Assembly (NCBI RefSeq): GCF_020520425.1
Contig: NC_079492.1
Location: 139,876,361-139,940,360, forward strand
Length of the DNA: 64,000 nucleotides
Origin: Spinacia oleracea
Lineage: Eukaryota; Streptophyta; Magnoliopsida; Caryophyllales; Amaranthaceae
Reading direction: 5' to 3'
Of this stretch, positions 44,172 through 57,100 are shown piece by piece. The notes beneath the pieces are model-generated. The model ran no database searches and was not told the origin of the DNA. It saw only the letters and a program-made list of their open reading frames with translations. Made by a program: the position numbers and the translations under genes. Position 1 is the stretch's first letter; the number at the start of each line of letters is the position of its first letter.

Positions 44172-45905
44172 TGCAAAATTTTGTTTGAGAATACACAATA
44201 ATAATTTGATGATGGCTTTAAAGTAATTTAAATTTCAGCCAAACAGGGTATGTCTTTTGATAGTTTAACAGGGAGATTCCAGGAAACACTTGACCATCTA
44301 AAATAAAAGAGATTAAACAAAAAGATCAAAATTGAATTACAGAAAAGAAAAGATAAGGAGAATCAAGCTTACCAATAGATGAGAAGGAGAAAGAGATGTG
44401 TGGTTCTCTCAATAGATTCCTAGTTTATATACGAAGTATTATGTCGGTGGGAGGGAGCAGACAGAACTAGGAAGGGTTTCCAATTTCTGTTGGAATTAGG
44501 AATACAAACTACAAACTACAAACTACAAACTACAAACTACGGCTCAACACTTAAAACAGAACAGAAGCTGGATTACTCGATTGGGGGCGGTGGGCTTTGT
44601 AATTTATATAGACTTAAAGAGTTAGTAAGAGTTCAGACTTCAGAGGTAGCAGAGTTTCCAATTTCCGTTGGAATTAGCATTTTCAAAGTTAGAAATTCTT
44701 AACTAAAATACAAAAAATCTTAACTAGAACTCAAAGACAAGCGATTAAAAACTCAAAAAATATTAACTAAAACTATGAAAATATTGACTAATCATATTTT
44801 TTTTAATATTAACTAAATTAGAGTAAAACCATAACAAAAAGTAATAAAAGTCACAAGTAAAAGTATAAAATCGTAATTAAAAATAAAATCATAACTAATT
44901 GAATACGGAGTAATAAAATAGTTACACTTGCGAGTTAACTAGTTATGATTTTTTTAAAAACTTAACTAAAATAACTTTAATCTTAACTAAACTTTGAAAT
45001 ACGTAACTAAAACTTATGAAATCATAAATAAATCTCAACAAAACTTAACTAAGGATTTGTTTTGTTCGTCTTATTTTGATTTATTTCAGACAAAATAAGT
45101 TCAGATAATACTCCGTATAAGTTTAGAAAAAATAAGTTTTTTTAGATATTTTCACACACAAATAAGGCTGTATCAAACTGCGATGTGTTAGAGGGTATAC
45201 AAGATGTTACGTGCAATGATCGTATAGTTTTGCAGAAAACGGGTTTTAATTTATTTGATTCGATTTGTTATGTATTTGATAGATTTAAATATCTTTTGTA
45301 GATGTCGTATGACTTTATATTAAAGAATTAATTTTAATTTCCGGGAGAAAAAAAAGTTACAATAGTTATTCTCCAATAAATTTGTTAAACTAACGCATTT
45401 AATATTCTAAACTTAAAAAAAAACGTTCCAGTAGTTATTCTCCAATGAATCTCCAATGGTTGTAGTTAGGGACTAGCTTGAAATTTATAAAAGTTTCAAG
45501 CTAATAGCTAGACTATTGGAGTGAAGATAATAAATTAACTTGGCCAATCAAATTAGCTTAAACAAACTAATTTGCTTGACAACTAGCTCCCAAAAGTTGC
45601 CAAATAATTAATTGACAAGTGGGACAAGTGAGACCAATTTAAATAACAAGCTAGTTGCTACTTGCTAGCCATTGGAGCACAAATTAGCTAGACAATGAAA
45701 TAGCTTGAAATCTTATGTGGCATAACAAACTAATTGTCAAATTAGCTTACCATTAGAGATGATCTTATTGGTAAATCTACATGTACTGACGTACATATCA
45801 TTAAATATATGTTTAACACATACTGTCCTAATAAATTAAGTAACTACGTTCCTAATGTCAACACTCTTCGATCTTTAAATACCAATTTTATTAATTCCCT
45901 TAGGG
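44172..45905. other. Intergenic DNA
   Basis: (CAAACTA)n short repeat at 44502-44538. A degenerate TTAACTAAAAC-rich stretch at 44.70-45.05 kb. A partial AAAATAAGTTCAGATAA-type repeat at 45.06-45.18 kb. A segment at 45.43-45.77 kb with TCCAATGG / CCATTAGAG ends may be a MITE. No gene. Confidence 0.4.
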
Positions 45906-45907
45906 AA

Positions 45908-46078
45908 AAAGCTACATGTACATTTAGTGTATAATATTCTCTTGTACAATACCATTAATTTATTGATACATCATCAAACCCACTAAAAAAATGAGAATGA
46001 AAGACAATAAATATGTCATTTCAACCAATAAAAAAGCATGGTGTACAAAATGTCTTGTACAATAGGTGTACATGTAGT
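45908..46078. mobile_element. Possible small MITE with CTACATGTACA ends
   Basis: GCTACATGTACATTTAGTGTA at the left and GTGTACATGTAG at the right are inverted partners. TCTTGTACAATA-type inner repeats follow on both sides. About 170 bp; the target duplication is not clear. Confidence 0.4.
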
Positions 46079-46354
46079 ATGATCCTTCACTTAGCAAGTT
46101 TGGAGTATAGGATATTATTCCAAGTTATTAATTGAGTTTTGTTTCAATTACTAGATCGTGTAATTAATTAATATAATTAGTTTTGGATTGTACCCATTAG
46201 TAGATGACTTAATCTTTGTTGTGTCACTTGTGTACAGACCATGTCAAAATCAATTAGTTTTAATAGAAGAACAAACAATTAAATTGAGACTTCCTACATT
46301 TATTGTTTAAATTGTTTAAAATCAATTCCAGTTTGGTTATATGGTTTAAGACTT

Positions 46355-46460
46355 CCTACATTTATTTTCAAATTTGGATTCTTTTAGTTAAACCATATTT
46401 ACAGTTAAATTAATCAATTTATCATTTTACCGTAACAGTATTCACTTTAGTTAGTACCCG
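46355..46460. repeat. Dispersed repeat, copy A (copy B at 50445-50556)
   Basis: TACATTTATTTTCAAATTTG through AACAGTATTCACTTTAGT is shared with 50445-50556 at high identity, apart from a short insertion in B. Copy B ends about 30 bp left of the LTR retroelement. The nature is unknown. Confidence 0.7.
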
Positions 46461-46726
46461 TAATCTGAATATAAATTTATATGAAATATGGTAGACAACT
46501 ATCGTCAAAATAGAGTTTATAGATATTTCCTAATTTAAAATTAATGATGGATAAATTTGTATTAAAACAATTAAAAAAATAAGGGGTATAAATAGATAAA
46601 GTTATTTTCATTCCCATTCACCACTTGTGTGTCAATCATAAAGTTATCTCATCCACCATTCACTTTGATAGTAATACTCACTTAATATTCGCACAATTGC
46701 CCCATCAACCTCATTACCCGATCACT

Positions 46727-47276
46727 TAGAGCTGTCAAAAATCGACCCGACTAGAAAACCGACCCGAACCCGACCCGAAAATACTGGGTCCTGAACAAGA
46801 TTTTGTGACCCGTAACCCGATTTTATCCGAACCCGAGCAACCCGAAAAGGAATGGGTCAAAACCCGACCGAACCCGTTTTGGACCCGACCGATTGAAAAT
46901 CATTGTATTTATAGTAATAAATGAGATTATGAGAAAAATTTAAGCATAATAGACACGTTGTTTTTACTATTGTTGTGTGTAATATGATTTTAATTTGAAT
47001 TATACGCCATTTTATGGTTGAATTTGACTAAATATAAACTTTCTTAGGAAAATTTGTTAATTTGTCCCAATATTTTGTATTTTTATAACCTAAATTAATG
47101 AAAATATAATGCGCGTTTTAAAATCTCTCAACCCGTTGGGTCAACCCGAACCCGAAAGTTCTGGGTCTTGAACAAGCATTTGCAAATCCGAACCCGAAAG
47201 TGACAGACCCGATTTAACCCGAACCCGAAAGTAAATTTTTACAACCCGACCCGACCGACCCGTTTGACAGGTCTTA
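46727..47276. mobile_element. hAT-type MITE (GACCCGAACCCG family), copy 3
   Basis: Starts TAGAGCTGTCAAAAATCG and ends GTTTGACAGGTCTTA, in the same orientation as copy 1. The inner sequence (GGGTCCTGAACAAGATTTTG, CACGTTGTTTTTAC, AATGCGCGTTTTAAAATCTC) matches the other two copies. The 8-bp duplication is not recognisable. About 550 bp. Confidence 0.85.
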
Positions 47277-48502
47277 GTTAACACCCACCTGCACAATTTA
47301 TTTTATTCAGTTAGAGATGACTTTGAGGCGGGGCGGAGCCTCCACACCCATACCCTATAGTGATCGTCCCCATCCCCTTCATCCGCGATAGGGATGATAC
47401 CGGCCCCTTCTAATCCATGTCCCGAGAGGTACAAAATAAATTTCATCCCCTCTTCATCACCCCCATGTATCCACACCTTCATCAAACCCACCCATAGATT
47501 CAACTTTTTTTGGTAGTAGAGCTTTAAATTTTAAAACTCTACTCTAGAGTTTTTGACAATTCGTTTTTCTGATTAGCGTAATTGAGTAAATAAAAAATAT
47601 ATTATATTAGGTAAGTTAGTAGTAATTTTTTTATATATATTCATAATCAATTAGATGTAGGATTAGCTATGCGGCGGGTCCAATCTAATTACGCCCGGTA
47701 GCCCGCGAGAAGAACATTTTTTTAAACTCATCACTTATAAAACTTTCCTCCATCCCCGCCCACTTGGGCCGGATGCCTGGGGATCTCCCACAAAACCTAC
47801 CCCACTGACAATCTAACATCTCTATATTCGATAAATAATTCACTTTTCCTTCAAACTAACTCTTAAATATCTTGACATAAGTTTATTACGAAATATTAAA
47901 ATTGATTGTATTAGCTAAGCTACTACCACAATAATGTTCCAATTTCTTTTTTCAAGTTTGCCAACACACATTTTGTATCGTTTTTATCTATAATTACACA
48001 ATATTAAAAATTATAATCATTTGATGTTCTTAAAGTTTCATTGAGACAAATCAAATAAGATCTCACTTGAATATGTTTTTTTCTTATATATTGGAAATAA
48101 TTTAGAAAATTCTCTTCCACTGTGAATAGTGTCAGAAACCTAAATTGGAACATCATTATGGAACGGAGGGAGTGTAATATTGATAATTTTTTTTAAAAGT
48201 GACATACATAATTAGGATTGCGTGATCGAGTACTCTCAAATTCAATAAATTCAAACTCAGCTCGCCCCATCATCATAGTGGGTATATGTTATCTATATGG
48301 CTGCCCCCCAACAACAAATCTTCATTTGTTAGTCAACATTAGACAATCATCTACATTTATCTTTGTTGTTAGCCCAATCTAAAATCCAAACTCGCCCTAA
48401 CCATCATCAAATGTGATGCACCATTTACATATATAAATTTAATGTACGTTGCACAGAATTTTAAAATGATATTGCAATCATTTATATTAACATATAAAAA
48501 AT
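47277..48502. other. Intergenic DNA with MITE remnants
   Basis: A CGGGGCGG / CCCCGCCC-rich segment (about 47.32-47.81 kb) may be another inverted-repeat element. A Stowaway-like right end lies at about 48150-48172 (GGAACATCATTATGGAACGG), with a decayed partner near 47930. No gene. Confidence 0.35.
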
Positions 48503-48507
48503 ACTTC

Positions 48508-50040
48508 TGTAGACACCTACTTTTGTCCCCATTCCCGCAAGGGAAAGGTTCGATGATGAAAGCATAAAAAATCCACTTGACAACGCATCTCCTATAAAAT
48601 AAACGAATCTCGATTCCCCATTTCATTTCACCCGAAACCTGCTATTTATGGAAACCTGCTAAAAATAGTAACTGCCGTAAAAGGTAGCTTCTAAAAGTGG
48701 CAAATCATAAAAGATAGAAACCTGTCAGAATTAGGTGTTGCATTCCAACATAAATCCTAAATGAGATAGAAAACTGCGAGAATCCTATTCCTAATATGAT
48801 TCGGAAATAAGAGTTACGTATTAATTGAAATCCTAACGAGCCTAGAGTTCGTAACGGGCCCAGACGCATTCCGTCACAAAATTGATACGCGCTAAAAGAC
48901 TCGAATTAATCTCAAACTCTACGGATTTCTGGAATCCGAATCTGACAAAGAATTCGGCCCAGACATCACTTTCAACGCCCAGCCATGGGCGCCGAAATCT
49001 TTGACGCCCAGCCATGGGCGCTGAAATTACATGGATCTCTATTTTCAACGCCCAGCCCTGGGCGCCGAAATCTTTGACGCCTAGAGCTGGGCGCCGAAAT
49101 TACCTGGGTACGTCTCTTTTCCTAATTCTTTGCGGATTAGAACTCTGCAATTCTATCTTTCCACAAACTCTTCCCTATAAATAGACCCCTAGTTTCGACG
49201 TGAAACGACACACAACAACACATAATTATTCTGAGTATTGACTCCAACCCTTAGCCTAAGCCTCTCGCTGCGAAATTGTTCACGCGTTCTGTCGCAATCG
49301 ATCCATAAATCGAACAGAACGTATCCTGTCCCATAATTGAGATTCGTTAAATAAAAAGGAGAAATAGCAAAGTCAAAGTGGTTAGTTTTCTGAGAACCGT
49401 GACGCACCTCTCAAGGGTGCGTCGTAATGTGTCCCTTTTCGATGATTTAACTACTTTCCTCGCCCTTTTTATGAACTGTTAAACTAACCTAATATGATTG
49501 TTCTATCACGCCTAACAAATATAATATTTTTGGGAAATCGGATTATCATGCTAGGTCCCTTAATGCTATTTAAATCAGATAATCACGATCGAATTAGTAT
49601 TATATGTTGCATATTGCTAAAATCAATTCAGATTAGTTTAATAGTTAACGCATGTCCCTTCAATTATTTATGCTGAGCTAGTAAGGATATCCTGCCTCTG
49701 GAGTTATCGACGAGCGAATTACTCCTCTCGGTAGTTACAGTCCCCCGAACCCTCAATCTCTACCTTGCGGGTGTATATTGAGAGATCTCCACACCAGGGA
49801 TCACAAGGGAACCTTTGGCCGTCGTGGTCAAACATAATTGCACTCCCTTTATGTCACGATAACCGGGTTTTGTCAGTTTTTCTCATTGTCGTTAAAAACT
49901 GAATGACGACTCCTATATTACTAGTCAATTGGGTGTATACTCACAGGAAATCCAATTACACTTGATTGAATAAAAAGAATCGTCACACCCACGAGGGACA
50001 AGGTCACGCATTAGCCTCGTGCTTTTTCGACCCCCTCACA
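48508..50040 (+). mobile_element. Solo LTR, Ty3/gypsy-like, 1533 bp
   Basis: Starts TGTAGACACCTACTTTTGTC and ends CGACCCCCTCACA (TG...CA). Both sides carry the same 5-bp target duplication ACTTC (48503-48507 and 50041-50045), so the boundaries are firm. It has a plausible TATA box (TATAAATAGACCCC, about 49177-49190) and four inverted-repeat modules near 48.98-49.10 kb. No internal genes and no second LTR, as left by recombination between the LTRs of a full element. The TGTAGACACC start and the GGGCGCC palindromes recall large Tat/Ogre-type gypsy LTRs; that is from memory, not proof. Confidence 0.88.
48976..49105. repeat. Four GCCCAGC/GGGCGC palindromic modules inside the solo LTR
   Basis: Units of the form ACGCCCAGCCATGGGCGC followed by CGAAAT occur four times. 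Each is nearly self-complementary, so the LTR transcript could form a row of GC-rich hairpins upstream of the TATA-like box. Confidence 0.85.
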
Positions 50041-50444
50041 ACTTCGTTGTTGCAAACATATTAATAAGGAAACTTAAGCATCTAAATCTTATGATTTTGG
50101 AAATAGTTAATTACGATATATTAGTAAAACTTTCAATCCACCTGCCTTTAAAACTTCATTAATATCAATAAATTATTATCCGTGCTCCGTATAAAAATAT
50201 TAAAATGATGAGAATGTAGCTAAAGTTATTTTTAATATTTAAGATTAAGTATATAGGCTACTGGCGAGGACCCGTAAAAAATGTACATGGCTAGCGGTCT
50301 CATTTTGTTAACTAACAGTGAGCATAGTAATTGTTTTTATACGCTCTTATTTATACTTGATTGATTTTCTACTTTATTTGTATTCTAATTATGTATGTAC
50401 AAATCAATAGACTACTCTTAAATTTTTAGTAAACATTGGTCAAT

Positions 50445-50556
50445 CACCTACATTTATTTTCAAATTTAGATTCTTTTAGTTAAACCAGATTTACAGTTAA
50501 ATTAATCAATTTATCTGCCTTATACATTTTACTGTAACAGTATTCACTTTAGTAGA
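50445..50556. repeat. Dispersed repeat, copy B
   Basis: Matches 46355-46460 except for a short insert near TATCTGCCTTATACATTTTA. It lies immediately left of the LTR retroelement. Confidence 0.7.
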
Positions 50557-50585
50557 TAAAATAGAGATAAATTTGAAGGTGTTAC

Positions 50586-51244
50586 TGTTAAGGCGCAAAT
50601 ATTAAACTGATAAGTCAACAATCAGAAACGTTGACTTGAGATAGTTAGTTAGTTGGAAGTTGTTAGAGTTTGTTATACTCCCTATGTCCCAGATTAGTTG
50701 TTACACTTTTCTTTTTCGTCCGTCCCAGATTAGTTGTTACACTTCTAAATTAGGAATGACCCCACAATTATTATGTTGTCTCTCTCTTCCCACTAATTTT
50801 TTTTTGTCCCTACACCCTCTCTCATTCAATTAAAAAAATACCCAACTAACTCCTATCACATCTACGTTTTCAATAAAATAACAATTGATAACCAAACAAC
50901 CACTTATCACCTAAAACTATGTGCAAAGTTAAGTGTAACAACTAATCTGGGACGGAGGGAGTAACTACTAGCTGATGTGGCAGATACAATTACATTGTAT
51001 GATTCTGGTATTGAGTTGTATAAATACTGCCTAAGCTGATTGTGATCAGTTTATCAAAAACATAAATAAAATTCCTAATTCTATCTTTCTCTCTCCTGAT
51101 TCTTTCTTTACTCTCTCATTCTTTTTTTTCTGTCCTCTATTCTTCTACTTCTTCTTCTTACTTCTTCTTCTTCATTAGACTTGATCAGCAAGAAATTGAT
51201 CAATATTAGTTGATCAGAACAGTCACACCAAGGTGACTGTAACA
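50586..51244 (+). repeat. 5' LTR (with a Stowaway MITE inside)
   Basis: 659 bp, of which 286 bp are the MITE plus one duplicated TA. The rest matches the 3' LTR closely. Confidence 0.95.
50678..50961. mobile_element. Stowaway MITE, 284 bp, nested in the 5' LTR
   Basis: Starts CTCCCTATGTCCCAGATTAG and ends ACTAATCTGGGACGGAGGGAG, with TA at 50676-50677 and 50962-50963. The empty site is preserved in the 3' LTR (GTTATAACTACT near 58420), which proves insertion after the retroelement arrived. Its left end is doubled (CCCAGATTAGTTGTTACAC twice), as in the twin at 37931-38214. Confidence 0.97.
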
Positions 51245-51727
51245 TTGGTATCAGAGCCACCTTGATCACATTCGATCAATTTAATCAGTGTGATCTTTTC
51301 AGAAATCGAAGCTACGACTTGTGGCCAACAAAAAAAATTGATTGAAATACAATATGGCTCCCGCAACCAGAAGAGCAATGGATGATCATTTGAGGCAATT
51401 GGAGGAAAAATTGCTCGAACAATCAAAAAGGGTTGAGAGTCAATCTGCTCAGATTGAAGATCAATCCAAGAAATTGGATGGAGTGATGAATCTGCTGCTG
51501 GAAATGAAGAATCAGATGAGGGATTCCAGTTCAGAAAACAGCAGACACACAGATACTCCAAAGGATGGTAATGCTTCTAAACCTATGGGATACAACCCCA
51601 AGATTTCTTTTCCTAAGTTTGATGGAACTAACAGTAGAGTGTGGATCAAGAAGCGTAGCAGATATTTTAGTCTTTGCAATGTCAGTGATGATCACAAAGT
51701 AGACTTGGCTTCACTGAATATGATAGA

Positions 51728-54191
51728 CACTACAACAATTTACTAGTCTAGCGGCATTTATCTAGCGGCATTTATGTTAAATGTCACTATAATACGTCTT
51801 TAGGCGGCATATCTAGTGGCATTTCTTAAAAATGCCAGTAAAAGCCCAAATTTTCTTTGGCGGTGTATTAGCCCACTAGGCGCGGTGATTTGGACCAATT
51901 TAGTTTTATCCGCGCTTCGATTTTTTCCAACCCAAAGAAACCCTCACATAACTCCAAAAACAGAACTCAAACCCTCGCCTCCAACATTTTCTCTCTCATC
52001 TACAATTCTCACTACTCAAATATTGATGCAATTCTCTACCAACAGCTTTGAAATTCTTTATTTTCATTACAAAATTGGAGATTCTTGCTAAAAATACAAG
52101 AATTGAGGTGGAATTTGACCCGGTGGCTGCAACGGTGGTGGCGGCATCAAGGGTTTGATTGGTTAGGCGTTAGTGCTTCTTCGATCGAACGGGTAAGTCG
52201 ACTTGTTAAGGAATAATCAAAGATCTATTTTCTTTTCTTTTAATTTGGTATAAGAGTTTAAGTTTATGGGCTTGATTTTTGTACTATCTTTAATCTTTGA
52301 AAATTGCAGATGAAAATTGGTCTAATGCTTTAGTTACGTCAGATTTGATTTCATTTAGTTTGCATTATGTAATCTCTGACTTTGCTTAGCTTCCATTTTA
52401 TTTTCGCCTTGTTATGGACTTATGGTAATTGGTAATTGGTAATTAGTTTAATTCTTGTAGATGTTCTTGTTTCTTAGAGCCTTATTGCTCGTTAAGGTAA
52501 TACTCGCACTTGTTTATCTGGTTCATAATTTGATTGCAATTTACTTGCTTGTCTTTCTTAATTTGACAACATACTTGCAGATTATGTTAACGTGATCTGG
52601 GACAAAGGAGTATTTAATCTCCTTTACCTATTAGAATATCACTGTGTATTTTAGCTTCTTTTTTTTATCGTCTATTATCCCCTCTTATCTGGTTACTTGG
52701 TTCAGATGGCATAACAATTCTCAAAGAGTCAAGGGACAAACTATTTCCTTGAATAATTGCACTTTTATGTTAATTATGATTGAAGAATTTATTTCATTCA
52801 TTACATTATGTTCTCTTGATAATAGAAAGACAAATAGAGATTTTGGAGATTTACATAATTGGGTTGAATTCCCCTTCTTCTTTACCATCCAACATGTCAG
52901 CTATATACTATCTTAGTAATTTTGGAGGATTTTCGTTTGTTTAGTGAGGGATTAGGTAGTAATTGGACCACTAAAGATACCCTTATTAGTTAGAAAGTTA
53001 ATTACGATATAATTAATGCTAAATATCTTGCTATTCTTCAAATATGCAAGTGTCCACTATGTTTTGACTTGAGTGGAAGAAAAACCGAGAAGTAGAGTAA
53101 CTAGAGATAATGTTGTTTAATGTAAATTAGTTTGATTACTATATTTATAACTCTTTGTTCTTTATTCATCTCAGCTTATGTTTTAATACTAAGTTAACTA
53201 TTATTTGAGTTCATTGATTTGCATACAAATTCAATGGGAAGACGAAAGAGGCTTCTAACATTGACTCTTCATTCCCATGAAGCTGATGATACTCAGGGAG
53301 CTACTGGCAATATTGTGAACACTCGAACAAATATGAGTCCTCCATCAATAAGCCTAGAAGAACTAGAAGATCAAATGATTGATGGGAGTTTAGAGAATTG
53401 TTAAAGGCATTGTTGCTAGGTAGAAGAGTTCATGATTTCAGTACTTAGTACTTAGTGAACAGGTACTTATAATTTATAAGTATTTGAATACGTATTTTAA
53501 ATTTTACCATTATAATGTTTCATAATAGGATCTTTGCTTTTCAGGTTATTTTTTTTTATCAAGTGGGGTGAACTTGTCTATTATTTGTGAAGCTTGATGC
53601 TGATTGTTGCTGGTTTTGGAAGTTGTGAAGAGCCTAAATAGCCTTTGAATTGTGAAGCTTAATGCTGATTTTTGCTGATTTTGGAAGTTGTGAAGAGCCT
53701 AAATAGCCTTTCAAATGGGTATTTGCATCATGTGTAGTTAGTTTTGAAGTAGTTCGAAGTATGAATTTGAAGTTCAACAACAAGAAAGATGTAACAAGTT
53801 TTTGGTGGTACCTTGGATGATGATGTAACAACAATTATTCATATCTATTAAATATATAATGATCTCCCTAATATTATACATTTGTGTATTGTTGTGATGG
53901 AAGTGAAATATGAAGATTTAAAGTATTCTAGAAGAAATTGTTTTGAAATAATCAAGCAGGAGCATGTGATATAATCTGTATATTTAATACAGGATTATTT
54001 TTTTATAAAAAAAAGACCTTTAGTGGCATATATTCGACCCTTTACCAGCGAATCAAATAAATCCCGCTAGATGTTCTCCCGACATTGGATCTAGCGGCAC
54101 ATAGGTAAAAGCTGCTAAAGGTTTTAGTGGCATTTTTAAATGCCGCCTAAGAGCAAAAAAAATGCCGCTAAAGCCCTGTTTTGTTGTAGTG
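51728..54191. mobile_element. CACTA (En/Spm-type) transposon, 2.46 kb, nested in gag
   Basis: Starts CACTACAACAATTTAC and ends TTTTGTTGTAGTG. The 3-bp target duplication AGA sits on both sides (51725-51727 and 54192-54194). Subterminal repeats of TAGCGGCATTT / AAATGCCGCTAAA are clustered at both ends (about 51.75-51.86 and 54.02-54.17 kb). No transposase domain is recognisable. A 56-residue frame near 53235-53404 (MGRRKRLLTLTLHSHE...) could be an exon remnant of a CACTA accessory protein. It is a non-autonomous element by appearance. Confidence 0.93.
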
Positions 54192-57100
54192 AGATGAGGC
54201 TGAAAAATGGGTAACAAGCTACTTGTCCGCTAAAAGAAATGTGGATTGGGGTGAGTTTTGCCTAGATTTATCTGCTAGGTTTAGAGATGACAGGGGAACT
54301 AATACTGTAGAACAGTTCAACAAATTGCAACAAACTGATTCTATAGAAACATACCTAGATAACTTTGAAGACTTGAAATCAGATGTTATGAACACTCATC
54401 ATGGTTTACCTGAGGAGTTTGTGTTGGAAAGCTTTATTGGAGGCTTAAATCCTACTGTTAAACCTTTTGTCAAAGCTTTTAGCCCTAATACAATTACTGA
54501 TGCAGTTGGATTTGCTAGGTTACAAGAAGAACAACTAGCAGCAGTCTCACAGAAAACCTATACTCCTAAACCATTTAGCTACAACCAAAAAGCTATTCAA
54601 GCTATACCTCTGAACTCCAACAAGCCAGTAAACACTAACCTACCTGCACTGCTACCCACACCAAACACAAAACCTACCAAATGACCAAATTTAACCCAAA
54701 ATATACCAAAAACTTAAGGCATGTGCCTGCTGATGTGAGAGCTGAGAAAATAGCAAAGGGTCTTTGTTATTACTGTGATCAGCATTATGATAGGAATCAT
54801 AAGTGCCAACTTAAGGAGCCATAGCTGTTCACTGTGGAGATTGCTGGCAGTAGTGAGGATAAAACAGATAGCAATAGTGATGTGGAAGCTGATACAGATG
54901 AAGATGATGATGTGAATGAACCAGTTTTATCACTTATGCACTATCAGGAAACCAGAACTTTCAAACCATGAGAGTTAAAGGGTTAAAGGGGTCTAGAGTG
55001 TTTCATATCCTAGTGGACTCAGGAAGTACTCACAACTTTCTGGATTTGGATCTAGCTAGGAAAATGGGGTGTTCCATTGAGAGCATTCCAGCTCAGCATG
55101 TTGCAGTGGCTGATGGCAATCATCTCAAGTGCCAACATGTTTGTAAGGGATTTAAATGGGAAATGCAAATCAAATTGTTTGTGACTGATATCATGTTGAT
55201 TGATTTAGGTGGGTGTGATATGGGCTTAGGTGTCCAATGGTTGGCTACACTTGGACCAATCTGTTGGTATTTCAAAGAGTTGAAAATGGTGTTTGATCAG
55301 GGAGGTGATCAGTTTACTCTAAAGGGAGTGCATCCACAAAAGGTTAGATTGATGGAAGGACCACCTACTGAGAAACTTATAGAGAATGCAATCCAATTAT
55401 GTCTACTACAGGTTGGAGATGTATCATTTAAGGAGGTGAGTTTAGATAATCACTTGATTACACCTATGTCAAGTGAACTGGAGTCACTAAAGAACAGATA
55501 CAAAGACATTTTTGCTGATCCTGAACTGTTGCCACCTCATAGGGGTGTATTTGACCATACCATTCCCCTTGAGCCTAATGCAAGACCAGTGAATATTAGG
55601 CCATACAGGTATCCACTCAAGCAGAGGGATATTATTGAGCAATTGGTCCAAGAAATGCTGGACAGAGGTATCATATAGAACAGCTCTAGTCCTTTTGCAT
55701 CTCCTGTGGTTCTGGTTGGGAAAAAGGATGGTACATGGAGACTTTGTGTGGATTAGAGGGAATTAAATGGTAAGACCATTAAGAATAAATTTCCTATTCC
55801 TATTATTGATGAATTAATTGATGAACTAGCAGGTGCTACTGTGTTTAGCAAGCTTGATTTAAGGGCTGGTTATCATCAACTAAGGGTGCATGATGATGAT
55901 GTACACAAGACAACTTTTAAAACTCATGCTGGACACTTTGAGTTTCTAGTTATGCCATTTGGACTTACAAATGCTCCAGCATCATTTCAGGGGTGGATGT
56001 ACAATGTGTTTAAGCCTCTATTGAGAAAGTGTGTATTGGTGTTCTTTGATGACATATTGGTGTACAACAAAACTATGGAAGATCATTGGCAACATTTGGG
56101 TCAGGTGTTTGAACTAATGAGGCATAACATGATGTTTGCTAAGGCTAGTAAGTGTAGCTTTGCTATGGAAAGGGTGGAATATTTAGGACATTACATTTCA
56201 GTTAGGGGAGTTGAAACTGATCCACAGAAAATCTCTACAGTGGAAAGCTGGCCTGTTCCATCAAATGTGAAGGAGTTAAGGAGTTTTTTGGGGTTAGCAG
56301 GATATTACAGAAAGTTTGTGAAGAACTACTCCCTTATATGCAAGCCTTTGACTGAATTTCTTAAAAAAGGAGCATTCCAGTGGAGTGATGAAGCACAACA
56401 AGCTTTTGTTCTTCTCAAGAAAGCTCTTGTGTCTTCACCTATTTTGGCAGTTCCTAACTTTTCTAAGGTTTTTGTTGTGGAGACTGATGCTTCTTGTAAG
56501 GGTATTGGTGATGTGTTGATGCAGGATAATCATCCATTAGCATATATCAGCAGAACATTGGGTTCCAAATGGCAAAGGTTGTCTGTATATGAGAAAGAAC
56601 TGCTGGCAATTATTTTTGCAGTTCAAAAATGGGAGCAGTATTTGATGAGCACTCATTTTGTCATTAAAACTGACCAAAAGAGCTTGAAATGGCTTTTACA
56701 GCAGAAAGTCTCCACTCCTTTCCAACAGTTTTGGCTTTCAAAACTAATGGGGTTTGATTATGAAATTCAGTACAAAAGTGGAAAAGAGAATATAGCTGCA
56801 GATGCATTGTCCAGGGTTCAAGGATCTTCTATTTTGTGTATGGCAATTTCAGTAGTTTCTTCTGACTTAACTAAACTACTAAAGGCCAGTTATTCCCTAG
56901 ATGCCAGTTTACTCACAACACTGACACACCTGCAGCAACCTGAAACATTTGCAGTGGATAATTTCACATCGGTTGATGGGTTGTTGAGAAGAAAACACAA
57001 ACTTGTAGTTTGGCCAGATACTAGATCTAAAATCATCACTTGGTTGCATTCAAAACCTGAGAGTGGACATTCTGGCAGGGATCTCACTGTTAGAAGGGTT

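Noticed and set aside
48976-49105. CRISPR-like evenly spaced palindromes
   Set aside because: Only four units, unequal spacing, inside a plant LTR with target duplications.
51223-51561. 112-codon minus-strand frame
   Set aside because: Antisense to the gag-like region and covers the primer site; no independent support.
53235-53404. Small ORF as an independent gene
   Set aside because: It lies within the CACTA element, has no supported splice partners and is best left as a possible accessory-protein exon remnant.
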